Source of the DNA: JBCCAG01 sp050330955
GTDB lineage: Bacteria; Cyanobacteriota; Cyanobacteriia; CAKZMO01
Direction: 5' to 3'
Assembly (NCBI GenBank): GCA_050330955.1
Contig: JBHJHJ010000084.1
Coordinates: 5,781-69,780 of the forward strand
Length of the DNA: 64,000 nucleotides
The notes below the pieces were generated by a model, which was not told where the DNA came from, made no database searches, and saw nothing but the letters and a program-made list of their open reading frames with translations. Position numbers and translations under genes: made by a program. Every line of letters starts with the position of its first letter. Position 1 is the first letter of the stretch. Shown here piece after piece: positions 34,607 to 43,108 of the stretch.

Positions 34607-36694
34607 TTAGAGCAGCCCCAACAGCTTACGCAGTCGTTTTTGCAGGGGTGGGGTAATAATGCGATCGCCCCGCTCTAGCTTCCCAACGTAGTCGGCGCTC
34701 ACCCCCAGGAAGCCGCCTAGCTCTTTGCGGCTCCAGCCCCGGTTTAATCGGCCTTCCCGCACCTCATCTGCGGTGATCTCGCGCGAGGGGAGGGCAGGCT
34801 GGGGACGCCGCGATCGCAGCTTCTGCGGGGATTTGACTTGGGCGAGCAGCTGCGGAATGGGCTGCGGGGGACGAATAACCAAATGGGCCTGTAGCAGCCG
34901 CTCGATGATCTTGACGCGCCGCCAATCTGAAGGACGCCGGGCCTTGCTGTTGGGCTGCAGCCACTCGGGATAGGTTTGGTCGTCGTACTCAATTTGCCAG
35001 CCGAGGCTCACCAGCAGCGTTAAGGCCCGGTTCCAGCGATTCTTCAGGTCCCGGGCTTTATACTTGTCATCTAAAGCCCGGCTGATCTCCGCAGCGGGCA
35101 TCACCTCTTTGAGCAGGTTCACCACCTGGTACTCATAGGGATTCTGGTTGTGGACCCTTACCCGCGCATCGAGGGTGAGCTGAATCGCCAGCCGCAGAGC
35201 CATCTCGTGATGGTAAGGGTCAATTTGCAGGATATCCCGCGCTAGATAGCCGAACTGATGCAAGGCGGCCTTCGCTTTTTGACCCGCTCGGTTGAGGAAG
35301 TGCTTGGTCCACAGCCCCGGCGTCACGGTAATGTAAACCTCCTCTGGCCGTTCGATCTTCCCCGTTACCCAGTCAATCTGTCCGTGGGGGTCCACCAGCA
35401 CGTCCCACATGCGGCCCACTGGAGTGCTGGCGTCAACGCGCCGCTTGCCCCGTCCTTCAATCCACACCGACTTCACGAGAAGGCAAGACAGCGCATGGGC
35501 AGCGCTGGCGATGGTATTGCGCTTCTCGGGCAGGCTTGTGTTGTGGTTGCGGTCCCAGCCTAAGAGCTGCACAATATCGGTGGCCTTAAGGCGAAAGGTG
35601 CTGTTCCACGGCTCGTCCTGGTCCATGGCCCGAGCGGCAAAAATCATCTGCAGCTTGACGGTGTCGAAGCCAAATTTATTGATGATTTGCTCTGCCGCCT
35701 CCCAAGGCAGCAGAGCAATATCTCCGGGGTTGGTAATGTAGTGCTCAATGGTGTTAGCAGGGTTAGACTTGCTGCGATACTGGAACACCGCTAAATCATC
35801 GTTCCGTTGCCAAAGGTCGGGGCGGAGCTGGGCCTGGATGCTGCTGGCGATGGGAATTGATGTGGGGATGGGGGCAGCGCGGGGCAGGTCGAGCAGGTCA
35901 TCTAGGGTCGCCTCCGGTCGTAGCTTTAGACCCATCAGCGCCTCAAGCCGCGTTAGGGAACAGTTGGGCAGATTGAGGCTGTCAATAATCATCTGAATGA
36001 TGTCTCTGGCATAAATCTGCCCTAGGAGATCAATCTTGGCGGACAGGCGATCGCCATTGTGCTGTAGGTAGGGCCGAATCACCGCTGCTGAGTCTGCGTC
36101 GAGTTGGGCAAGGCCTAAATCATCCATAGCCCAAGCCACCAAGTGGGCTCCAAAAAATTGGGCAAAGGCCCGCTTAAATCGGGGATGCTCAAAGAAGCTG
36201 GTAAGGGATTCGCCAAGATAGGCCTGCACAGCCTCATCGTCGATGACAATATCGAGCTGTGGGCTGCCCTGGGACTTGGCGGACTGCAGGTTAAAGTGGG
36301 GCTGGTCGAGGTTGACGGCACTGACGCCTTCAGCGGCGATCGCCTCTGCAACCTTTTGCCTGTAGAGCGCAACCACGTGCTGAAAGAGCTGCTGGGTGAT
36401 GGCCTGGGCAAATAGCGGGCTGCGCTGTAGCCGGTTAATGAGCTGGTCAAGGTCTGCGGATGTGATGACCTGGTTAACAACCGTATCCCACGACTGACCT
36501 GGGGTAGGGCTATTGATACCGCCAATACCCGTCGCAGCGGTTTGAGGGTTTGTATTGGCCTCAGCATCAGACTGCAGCTGCAGCTGAATCACTGTCTCAG
36601 ACGAGGATTGGGAGCTATCCTCTGGGCGATCGCAAGGGTTTCTCCGGCACTTGCTCCCGACTATCCTTTGCTGCTGCAGCGCCGCACGTCCCAT
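34607..36694 (-). CDS. Large protein with C-terminal XRE helix-turn-helix
   Basis: 695 residues; GAGGT lies 7 nt before the ATG. The N-terminal 600 residues are soluble with no motif I can name. Segments such as FRLKATDIVQLLGWDR and VGRMWDVLVDPHGQIDWVTG recall winged-helix parts of replication or transcription proteins, but this is only an impression. The C-terminus (about 635-693) is a clear XRE/Cro helix-turn-helix: VREGRLNRGWSRKELGGFLG and VSADYVGKLERGDR. It is probably a DNA-binding regulator conserved in cyanobacteria; a plasmid-type replication protein is the alternative. Confidence 0.7.
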   Translation of the reverse strand: MGRAALQQQRIVGSKCRRNPCDRPEDSSQSSSETVIQLQLQSDAEANTNPQTAATGIGGINSPTPGQSWDTVVNQVITSADLDQLINRLQRSPLFAQAITQQLFQHVVALYRQKVAEAIAAEGVSAVNLDQPHFNLQSAKSQGSPQLDIVIDDEAVQAYLGESLTSFFEHPRFKRAFAQFFGAHLVAWAMDDLGLAQLDADSAAVIRPYLQHNGDRLSAKIDLLGQIYARDIIQMIIDSLNLPNCSLTRLEALMGLKLRPEATLDDLLDLPRAAPIPTSIPIASSIQAQLRPDLWQRNDDLAVFQYRSKSNPANTIEHYITNPGDIALLPWEAAEQIINKFGFDTVKLQMIFAARAMDQDEPWNSTFRLKATDIVQLLGWDRNHNTSLPEKRNTIASAAHALSCLLVKSVWIEGRGKRRVDASTPVGRMWDVLVDPHGQIDWVTGKIERPEEVYITVTPGLWTKHFLNRAGQKAKAALHQFGYLARDILQIDPYHHEMALRLAIQLTLDARVRVHNQNPYEYQVVNLLKEVMPAAEISRALDDKYKARDLKNRWNRALTLLVSLGWQIEYDDQTYPEWLQPNSKARRPSDWRRVKIIERLLQAHLVIRPPQPIPQLLAQVKSPQKLRSRRPQPALPSREITADEVREGRLNRGWSRKELGGFLGVSADYVGKLERGDRIITPPLQKRLRKLLGLL

Positions 36695-36796
36695 GGCCTT
36701 ACCTCTATCCGTAGACCAATTCTAGCGGAAATAGGCCCGGGCCGCGCTACCGGTAGCGTAAATCTGCTTGCTGATATTTTTAGCTATGGGGACCAA

Positions 36797-37744
36797 TCAG
36801 TTGTACAGGCCTTGAATCCAATTCCACTCGGCAGCTAGCCCCTCTCGCAGAGAAACCTTGGGCTGATAACCTAAAATCTGCTGAGCCTTCGTAATATCTG
36901 CCGCAGTGTGACGGGCGTCTCCCCGGGCCTGCTCGATGTGCTCCCGCTTAATAGTGCGACCGCTTACCGCTTCCATCGTGTCAATTACTTCCATCAGCCC
37001 AACGCGGCTGCCGCCGCCGATGTTAAACACCTGACCAGCCGCGTCGGCCACCTGACCAGCCGCAAGATTGGCGGCGATCGCATCTTCAATAAAAGTGTAA
37101 TCCCGCGTTTGCTGACCGTCACCGTAAATAGTGATGGGCTGGTCTGTCAGGGCCGCCTTAAAGAATTTGTGGAAGGCCATATCGGGGCGCTGGCGAGGGC
37201 CGTAGACGGTGAAGTAGCGCAGGGCAACGGTTGGAACCTGAAAATTTTGGTGGTAAAGCTGACAAAGCTGTTCGCCAGCAAGTTTGGTAATGCCGTAGGG
37301 CGAAACGGGCTGAGGGCAGATGGTCTCTTGAGTCGGGAGCGTTGCTGCGTTCCCGTAAATTGACGAAGATGACGCATAAACGAATTGCTGGAGACGAGCG
37401 CTTTTAGCAGCTTCTAGTAGGATTTGCGTCGCGTTGATGTTTTGCTCAGTGTAATTGCGAAATCCCTCGCCCCAGCTTGACCGGACGCCGGCCTGGGCCG
37501 CTTGGTGATAGACCACATCGACATCGGCCAGCAGCTCTGGCCAGTTGAGCGCCTGAATATCGCTCTCGATCAGCTTAAAGCTGCTGGCTTTTTCTAGGTC
37601 CAGGACGTTTTGGCGTTTCAACTGAGGATTGTAGTAGGCGTTGAATTGATCGACCCCGATTACGCTGTGCCCTTGCTCTAGTAAGGCTTGGGCTAGGTGA
37701 GAGCCAATGAAGCCAGCGACTCCGGTTACAACAACGGTTACCAT
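36797..37744 (-). CDS. NAD-dependent nucleotide-sugar epimerase (SDR)
   Basis: Extended SDR enzyme, 315 residues from the ATG at 37744 (MVTVVVTGVAGFIGSH). The Rossmann motif is GVAGFIGSH (8-16), with the catalytic segment ASSSSIYGN and YGITK (Tyr-xxx-Lys). The sequence AYYNPQLKRQNV at about 44-55 resembles UDP-glucuronate 4-epimerases, but substrate assignment from sequence alone is unsafe. It lies at the 3' end of the minus-strand sugar-nucleotide gene block and probably supplies a sugar for surface polysaccharide. Confidence 0.85.
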   Translation of the reverse strand: MVTVVVTGVAGFIGSHLAQALLEQGHSVIGVDQFNAYYNPQLKRQNVLDLEKASSFKLIESDIQALNWPELLADVDVVYHQAAQAGVRSSWGEGFRNYTEQNINATQILLEAAKSARLQQFVYASSSSIYGNAATLPTQETICPQPVSPYGITKLAGEQLCQLYHQNFQVPTVALRYFTVYGPRQRPDMAFHKFFKAALTDQPITIYGDGQQTRDYTFIEDAIAANLAAGQVADAAGQVFNIGGGSRVGLMEVIDTMEAVSGRTIKREHIEQARGDARHTAADITKAQQILGYQPKVSLREGLAAEWNWIQGLYN

Positions 37745-37840
37745 AACAATCCTCGTTACTCTAAAAACCAAAAGTATAAAATGCCGAGCACGCCTACGGC
37801 TAAACCCGAAGGGGCGATCGGCGTGACCTAATCCGCTGAA

Positions 37841-38926
37841 TCAGGCACTGACGTAGACTTTATCGTAGTAAGCCCGATACTCCTCTGAGAGCAGGGGTTT
37901 CCACCAGCTCTCGTGGCTCAGGTACCACTCGATGGTGCGGCGCAAGCCGTTGTCTACCGTTTCCTGAGGCGTCCAGCCTAGCTCGGTTTTGATCTTTGTG
38001 GCGTCGATGGCGTAGCGGCGATCGTGACCAGGGCGATCTTTAACAAAGGTAATCAGGTCTTGAGAAGGATGCACCGGCAGATCGGGGGCCAGCTCATCCA
38101 TAAGCTGACAGAGCTTATGGACTAAGTCGATATTCTTGACCTCATTGTTGCCGCCGACGTTGTAAGTTTCCCCGGGGGTGCCCTTGTGGATTACCGTGTC
38201 CAAGGCGCTGCAGTGATCACCCACGTAGAGCCAGTCCCGCACATTTTGCCCGTCGCCGTAAACCGGCAGGGGTTTGCCCAAGAGAATGTTGATGCACATC
38301 AGGGGAATCAGCTTTTCGGGATAGTGGTAGGGCCCATAGTTGTTGGAGCAGTTCGTAATCAGGGTGGGCATGTGGTAGGTGTGGAAGTAAGCCCGCACCA
38401 GGTGATCGCTGCCTGCTTTAGAAGCCGAATAGGGGCTGTTGGGCGTGTAGGGGGTGGTCTCGGTGAAGGCGGGATCATTGGGGCCGAGGGAGCCGTAGAC
38501 CTCGTCGGTGGAGACGTGCAAGAAGCGGTAGTCCTGAGGTTTGCCCTGATTCATCCAGTATTGGCGAAAGGCCTCTAGCAGGGTGAAGGTGCCAACGACG
38601 TTGGTCTGTACAAACGCACCGGGCCCCAGAATAGAGCGGTCCACGTGGGACTCTGCGGCAAAGTGGGCAACGGTGTCAATCGCCTCTTCAGTGAGCAGCG
38701 CATCGACAAGGGCGCGATCGCAAATGTCGCCTTGAACAAAGCGCAGGTTGGGGTTATCTTCCAGGTCGGATAGGTTGGCGCGGTTACCGGCGTAGGTGAG
38801 GGCGTCAAGCACGACAACGCGATCGCTGGGGTACTGGGCGCACCAGTGATGAACAAAGTTAGAGCCGATGAAGCCTGCACCGCCCGTGATGATGATGCGG
38901 CGGGATTTGCGTGTGGATTGTGTCAT
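37841..38926 (-). CDS. rfbB: dTDP-glucose 4,6-dehydratase
   Basis: 361 residues from the ATG at 38926 (MTQSTRKSRR...), preceded by AGAGGA. Extended SDR with Rossmann motif GGAGFIGSNF, the catalytic triad region HVSTDEVYGSLG (Thr-Asp-Glu of RmlB) and YSASKAGSDH. It makes dTDP-4-keto-6-deoxyglucose, second step of dTDP-L-rhamnose synthesis. The gap to the upstream rfbA gene is only 10 bp, so they are co-transcribed. Confidence 0.96.
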   Translation of the reverse strand: MTQSTRKSRRIIITGGAGFIGSNFVHHWCAQYPSDRVVVLDALTYAGNRANLSDLEDNPNLRFVQGDICDRALVDALLTEEAIDTVAHFAAESHVDRSILGPGAFVQTNVVGTFTLLEAFRQYWMNQGKPQDYRFLHVSTDEVYGSLGPNDPAFTETTPYTPNSPYSASKAGSDHLVRAYFHTYHMPTLITNCSNNYGPYHYPEKLIPLMCINILLGKPLPVYGDGQNVRDWLYVGDHCSALDTVIHKGTPGETYNVGGNNEVKNIDLVHKLCQLMDELAPDLPVHPSQDLITFVKDRPGHDRRYAIDATKIKTELGWTPQETVDNGLRRTIEWYLSHESWWKPLLSEEYRAYYDKVYVSA

Positions 38927-38936
38927 TGATAGTCCT

Positions 38937-40010
38937 CTACACCAGCTCAACTTGGGAGTCGTCACCAATCATGAAGCGCAGGGCGCGGGGTCTCTGGGGC
39001 GCTTCTGTCAGCTTCGCGCGCTGGCCAATGAGGCTATCTACAATGCGCTGATGAATGCCAGCTACCTTAGCGCCGTGAAGCAGAACGCTGTGCTCTAAGT
39101 CCGCCTCGATCAGGCAGCTTTCGTCGGCAATGCTGCTGTAGGGGCCGATGAAGCAATTTTCTAGATGGCAGTTCTCGCCGATGACCACGGGGCCGCGCAC
39201 CGTGCAATTAATCAGCTTAGAGTTTTGACCGATTTTAACGCGGCCAATCACCTGGCTGGCTTCGTCCACGTCGCCCAGGTTGTCCGCCACTAGGCAGGTA
39301 TCCAGGATAATGCGGTTGGCCTCCAGGAGATCGTCTTTCTTTCCAGTATCCAACCACCAGCCGTGAAGCTCCACGGATTCCACAGACTGCTGCCGCTCAA
39401 TCAAATTTTGAATGGCGTCGGTAATTTCTAGCTCGCCCCGCGCCGAGGGCTGGATCTGGCTGATGGAGTTGTGTACCTCGGGGGAGAATAGGTATACGCC
39501 CACTAGCGCTAGGTCAGAGGGGGGAACTTTGGGCTTCTCCACCAAGCGAAGAATGCGTCCGTTTTCGTCTACCTCAGCCACACCAAATGCGGTGGGGTTG
39601 GGGACGCGGCGCAGCAGGGTTAGGGCGTCGAGCTGGCGCTCCTTAAACTTGGCGCAGAAGTCGTGTAGGCTACCCTCAATCAGGTTGTCGCCTAGGTACA
39701 TGACGAAGGGGGTGTCACCCAAAAATGGCTGCGAGATTTTGACGGCGTGGGCCAGGCCAGCGGGCTCATCCTGCAGGATGTAGGTGATCTTAGCGCCAAA
39801 GCGATCGCCGTTGCCGGTTTTTGCCTTGATCTCGCCGCCAGTTTCAGGACTGATGACGATGCCGATATCGGTAATGCCTGCGGCAACGATGGACTCGATA
39901 CCGTACCAGAGGATAGGCTTGTTGGCTACAGGGACGAGCTGCTTAGCGCCAGTGTAGGTCAGAGGACGCAGACGAGTTCCCCGACCTCCTGAGAGGATGA
40001 GTGCTTTCAT
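38937..40010 (-). CDS. rfbA: Glucose-1-phosphate thymidylyltransferase, long form
   Basis: 357 residues. The N-terminal nucleotidyltransferase starts MKALILSGGRGTRLRPLTYT, with KQLVPVANKP and YLGDNLIEG. A C-terminal left-handed beta-helix (about 250-357, with isoleucine-rich hexads such as VIGRVKIGQNSKLINCTV) makes it the long type rather than the 290-residue RmlA1. First step of dTDP-rhamnose synthesis. It lies between rfbD (14 bp) and rfbB in one transcription unit. Confidence 0.95.
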   Translation of the reverse strand: MKALILSGGRGTRLRPLTYTGAKQLVPVANKPILWYGIESIVAAGITDIGIVISPETGGEIKAKTGNGDRFGAKITYILQDEPAGLAHAVKISQPFLGDTPFVMYLGDNLIEGSLHDFCAKFKERQLDALTLLRRVPNPTAFGVAEVDENGRILRLVEKPKVPPSDLALVGVYLFSPEVHNSISQIQPSARGELEITDAIQNLIERQQSVESVELHGWWLDTGKKDDLLEANRIILDTCLVADNLGDVDEASQVIGRVKIGQNSKLINCTVRGPVVIGENCHLENCFIGPYSSIADESCLIEADLEHSVLLHGAKVAGIHQRIVDSLIGQRAKLTEAPQRPRALRFMIGDDSQVELV

Positions 40011-40024
40011 AGTAGTAGCGATAG

Positions 40025-40909
40025 TTATGAGGTATAGAATTCTACGAGCATTTGCCGAAGACTGTGCCGCCAGTGGGGCGGCGTGCCAATGAGACCAGCA
40101 ATCTTCTGTCCAGATAACACCGAGTAGGCGGGCCTTTCAGTGGGTGTGGGCCACTCCGCTGTCGTAATGGGGACAACTCGCTTGATTTGTAGTGGTGCCC
40201 CCTGGGTCTTGGCCTCCTCAAAAATAGCAACGGCAAAGTCATACCAGCTTGCCACGCCGCTGTTGGTGAAATGGTAAATACCAGGACTAACCGGCTGATC
40301 GGAGGCATTGCGCTGGAGCAGTTGGGCGATCGCGGCAGCGATATCCCCGGCCCAGGTTGGCGTTCCGACCTGATCGGCCACAACTTTCACCTCATCGCGC
40401 TCTGCTCCCAGTCTCAGCATAGTTTTGGCGAAGTTGCCTTTGCCTTTGGCGCCGTAGACCCAGGCGGTACGCAGAATGATGTGATTGTCGCAGGATTGGC
40501 GAACTCCGTCTTCCCCAAGCAGCTTAGACCTACCGTATGCGCCCAGGGGCTGGGGCAAATCATTTTCCCGGTAGGGTGAGCTAGTTTTGCCGTTGAAGAC
40601 GTAGTCCGTTGAGATGTGCACTAAGGTGCTGCCCAAACGCTGGCTCTCTTCTGCCATCACCGCTGGGGCAATGGCGTTCACCGCGTTGGCAAGCTCCACT
40701 TCCGATTCCGCTTTGTCCACTGCGGTGTAGGCAGCGGCGTTGACGAGGATATTAGGCTGGGCGGCTCGAATGGCCTCGCGCAACGCGTCGACGTTAGTGA
40801 GATCGAGTTCCTGGCGTCCCAGGGCGGTGATATCGCCAACCCCGGCTAGCGATCGCCACAGCTCTTGGCCGACCTGGCCGTTACACCCAATCAGTAAAAC
40901 ATTGGTCAT
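40025..40909 (-). CDS. rfbD: dTDP-4-dehydrorhamnose reductase
   Basis: 294-residue SDR enzyme. NADPH-binding motif IGCNGQVGQEL at the N-terminus, ISTDYVFNG, and the Tyr-xxx-Lys pair in YGRSKLLGE. It catalyses the last reduction to dTDP-L-rhamnose. Its ATG overlaps the rfbC stop by 4 bp (ATGA), a sign of translational coupling. Confidence 0.95.
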   Translation of the reverse strand: MTNVLLIGCNGQVGQELWRSLAGVGDITALGRQELDLTNVDALREAIRAAQPNILVNAAAYTAVDKAESEVELANAVNAIAPAVMAEESQRLGSTLVHISTDYVFNGKTSSPYRENDLPQPLGAYGRSKLLGEDGVRQSCDNHIILRTAWVYGAKGKGNFAKTMLRLGAERDEVKVVADQVGTPTWAGDIAAAIAQLLQRNASDQPVSPGIYHFTNSGVASWYDFAVAIFEEAKTQGAPLQIKRVVPITTAEWPTPTERPAYSVLSGQKIAGLIGTPPHWRHSLRQMLVEFYTS

Positions 40910-41451
40910 GGGTATACCTCAGCACTTTTAAAGGATTGACCGGCCATGTCCTTTTTCGATAAAACTGGGTCTTCCGATAGAGGCCAGCGAATGTCTACAT
41001 CAGGATCGTTCCATAGTATGGAGCGCTCGTGCTGAGGGGCATAGAAGTCGGTTGCTTTGTACAGCACCTCGGCCACGTCTGACACCACGAGAAAACCGTG
41101 GGCAAAGCCAGGTGGAATCCACAATTGATGCTTGTTTTCAGCCGAAAGCAGTCTCCCGACCCATTGACCATAGGTCGGTGAGCTTCGGCGAATGTCTACG
41201 GCTACGTCATAAATTGAGCCCACGACGGCGCGGACAAGCTTACCTTGAGGCTGCTCAATTTGGTAGTGGAGTCCCCGCAGCACGTGCTTAGCAGAGCGCG
41301 AGTGGTTGTCTTGAACAAAAGATAAATTGATGCCTATTTTATCGACAAAGGCCCGCTCGTTATAGCTCTCAAAGAAGAAACCGCGATCGTCTCCAAAGAC
41401 TCTAGGCTCGATTAAAATAACCTCTGGAATCTCGGTTGGCGTAACATCCAT
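40906..41451 (-). CDS. rfbC: dTDP-4-dehydrorhamnose 3,5-epimerase
   Basis: 181-residue cupin-fold epimerase. Characteristic stretches: RVFGDDRGFFFESYN, NHSRSAKHVLRGLHYQ (catalytic His region) and VLYKATDFYAPQHE. First gene of the minus-strand rfb operon rfbC-rfbD-rfbA-rfbB. The promoter should lie in the AT-rich DNA upstream of 41451. Confidence 0.95.
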   Translation of the reverse strand: MDVTPTEIPEVILIEPRVFGDDRGFFFESYNERAFVDKIGINLSFVQDNHSRSAKHVLRGLHYQIEQPQGKLVRAVVGSIYDVAVDIRRSSPTYGQWVGRLLSAENKHQLWIPPGFAHGFLVVSDVAEVLYKATDFYAPQHERSILWNDPDVDIRWPLSEDPVLSKKDMAGQSFKSAEVYP

Positions 41452-41901
41452 TATTCTTTTAGCTTTAGAAATTAATATCCCTGTTAATCCACCCTATTTT
41501 AAATAGTAAATCCTTTTCAGGGAAAAAACTTTCTAAAATAGTTCAGCTTATTGCTGCAGCTCGCTCAGCAAATTTCAGGCGAACTGCTTACTATCTATCG
41601 GTATGAATTAGAAGATAGGATTTGTTTAACGTCGCGCTGTTGAACCTATTATTAAGGTTCCCAACACTTCTGCATGAATTATCAGCGATTTAGGATAACT
41701 TGCAGCTGTTTCAGCACAACCTTTATCCATGCTTTACAGGGAAATTGGGGCATTTATAGCCCCGATGAAGGTCTATTGCGTCAGGCCGGCTGCTGAGGAC
41801 GATAGGTACAGCGGTCAGTCAGCAAGCTCAGCCTGAGCTGCTGGTTCGGGGAGACTTCTGATAGTACCTGCTCAACCCATGCCGGTTGTTGCGCAGAGCA
41901 G
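41452..41901. other. Intergenic region of 450 bp
   Basis: AT-rich next to the rfbC start, where the rfb operon promoter is expected; less so towards the lipoprotein gene. I see no gene or repeat. No consensus promoter could be fixed with confidence. Confidence 0.45.
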
Positions 41902-42651
41902 CTACTGCAAGTATTGCCTAGAGCTCAGCGGCATGGTGGTTCGGCTCGCTGCGGCTGACTGTCCGAGTTGGCCAGCTAGATCCTGGCTGGGGACAATGGA
42001 CGGAGGGCTTTCGCGATCGCCGACATAGCGAGCGATGTTCGCACGCTTGAGCTCTTCTGCCGCAATTTGGGCTGGAGCAGGGATTGTAAGCACGCTGCGC
42101 GCCGCTAGATACTTATCTCCCGCTGCGGTCTGTTGGGCTATGTCTGGAGTACCTCCTTGAGCAAGCCTGTTTTCAGGATCGCGGGCACCCACTGGATCTA
42201 GAGTGGCGATGAATGCGACTTCTGACGAGGGAGTGAATGTGGTCTCTAACAGGGCTTGGTCAATCTGCCAGAGCTCCTGAGGCGATGCGAGTCCATCCCA
42301 CTGCCAAATCTGAAGCGTCGCTCGCCACTCCCCGTTGGCAACGGGAGCAAATTGCCGGTCAAGCAGAGAATAAATAGGTGTAGGGGCGGAGTCTTCCGAT
42401 GTGAGATTGCGAACGGCAGTAATGGTCAAAGTTGCATCATTGAGAAGTGTGGCCTCACCCGAAACGAGATAATGTCCGGGCTGACCTGAGGGCTCAACGC
42501 TGCGAATTGCAATATTGGATGCACTTTCAGAGGTCAATACTGTCGGCCTAAAGGAGCATCCTACCAGGGACACTGATGCTAAAAAGGTAAGGACAAAGAC
42601 GATAAAAATACGGCCAAAAAGCACTCTCTTGATGTGACTTATTATACTCAT
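41902..42651 (-). CDS. Putative lipoprotein of unknown function
   Basis: 249 residues. A long N-terminal hydrophobic segment ends in the lipobox LVGC (Cys about 32), so the protein is probably lipid-anchored. The mature part is beta-rich (NIAIRSVEPSGQPGHYLVSG, TLQIWQWDGLASPQELWQID) with a C-terminal tail that is Ser/Gln-rich. It is divergent from the cellulose operon. No family recognised. Confidence 0.68.
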   Translation of the reverse strand: MSIISHIKRVLFGRIFIVFVLTFLASVSLVGCSFRPTVLTSESASNIAIRSVEPSGQPGHYLVSGEATLLNDATLTITAVRNLTSEDSAPTPIYSLLDRQFAPVANGEWRATLQIWQWDGLASPQELWQIDQALLETTFTPSSEVAFIATLDPVGARDPENRLAQGGTPDIAQQTAAGDKYLAARSVLTIPAPAQIAAEELKRANIARYVGDRESPPSIVPSQDLAGQLGQSAAASRTTMPLSSRQYLQ

Positions 42652-43108
42652 TCTTTTTGCCTGCGTTTAATGTTGAGAGAGCAGTGTAATTCTGTATTCT
42701 CTAAAATTGATGATGACTGCGTTGAGATAACCGCGTTGAATAAACCCCTTGAGACAATATCTAGAGCTTGAAGAACTTTGCTGCGCACACAGTATGCAAA
42801 GCCCCCGATGTATTAGCACCCTTGCTATATACTCTCAAGTTATTCAGAATTTCAGGATGTCTCCAGGACTGTTGGAAAGTTTCTGTGGCGCTAGTTGATA
42901 AGACATATACAGCACTTAAAGCAGACTGTCATCTACTGCTGATCAGGTTCAGTATCGTTGCTAAAAGCTTTCAACAAAGCTAGGACTTTAGACCATAAAT
43001 TTCGAGAAAATCCATATTAGGTTTTCATAAACCGCTGCTGATTGTGCGGACGCGATCGCTTTCTAGCGTTATTAGAGAGTGAATACTTAGCCTGAATTAG
43101 CAAATCCG
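42652..43108. other. Intergenic region upstream of the cellulose operon
   Basis: 457 bp, AT-rich, divergent between the lipoprotein gene and the barrel gene, so it probably carries the promoter of the bcs-type operon. I looked for a c-di-GMP riboswitch and saw no recognisable one. No repeat is evident. Confidence 0.45.

Noticed and set aside
42652..43108. c-di-GMP riboswitch before the cellulose operon
   Set aside because: No GEMM-like conserved core could be seen on reading; regulation by c-di-GMP is supported only through the PilZ domain of BcsA.
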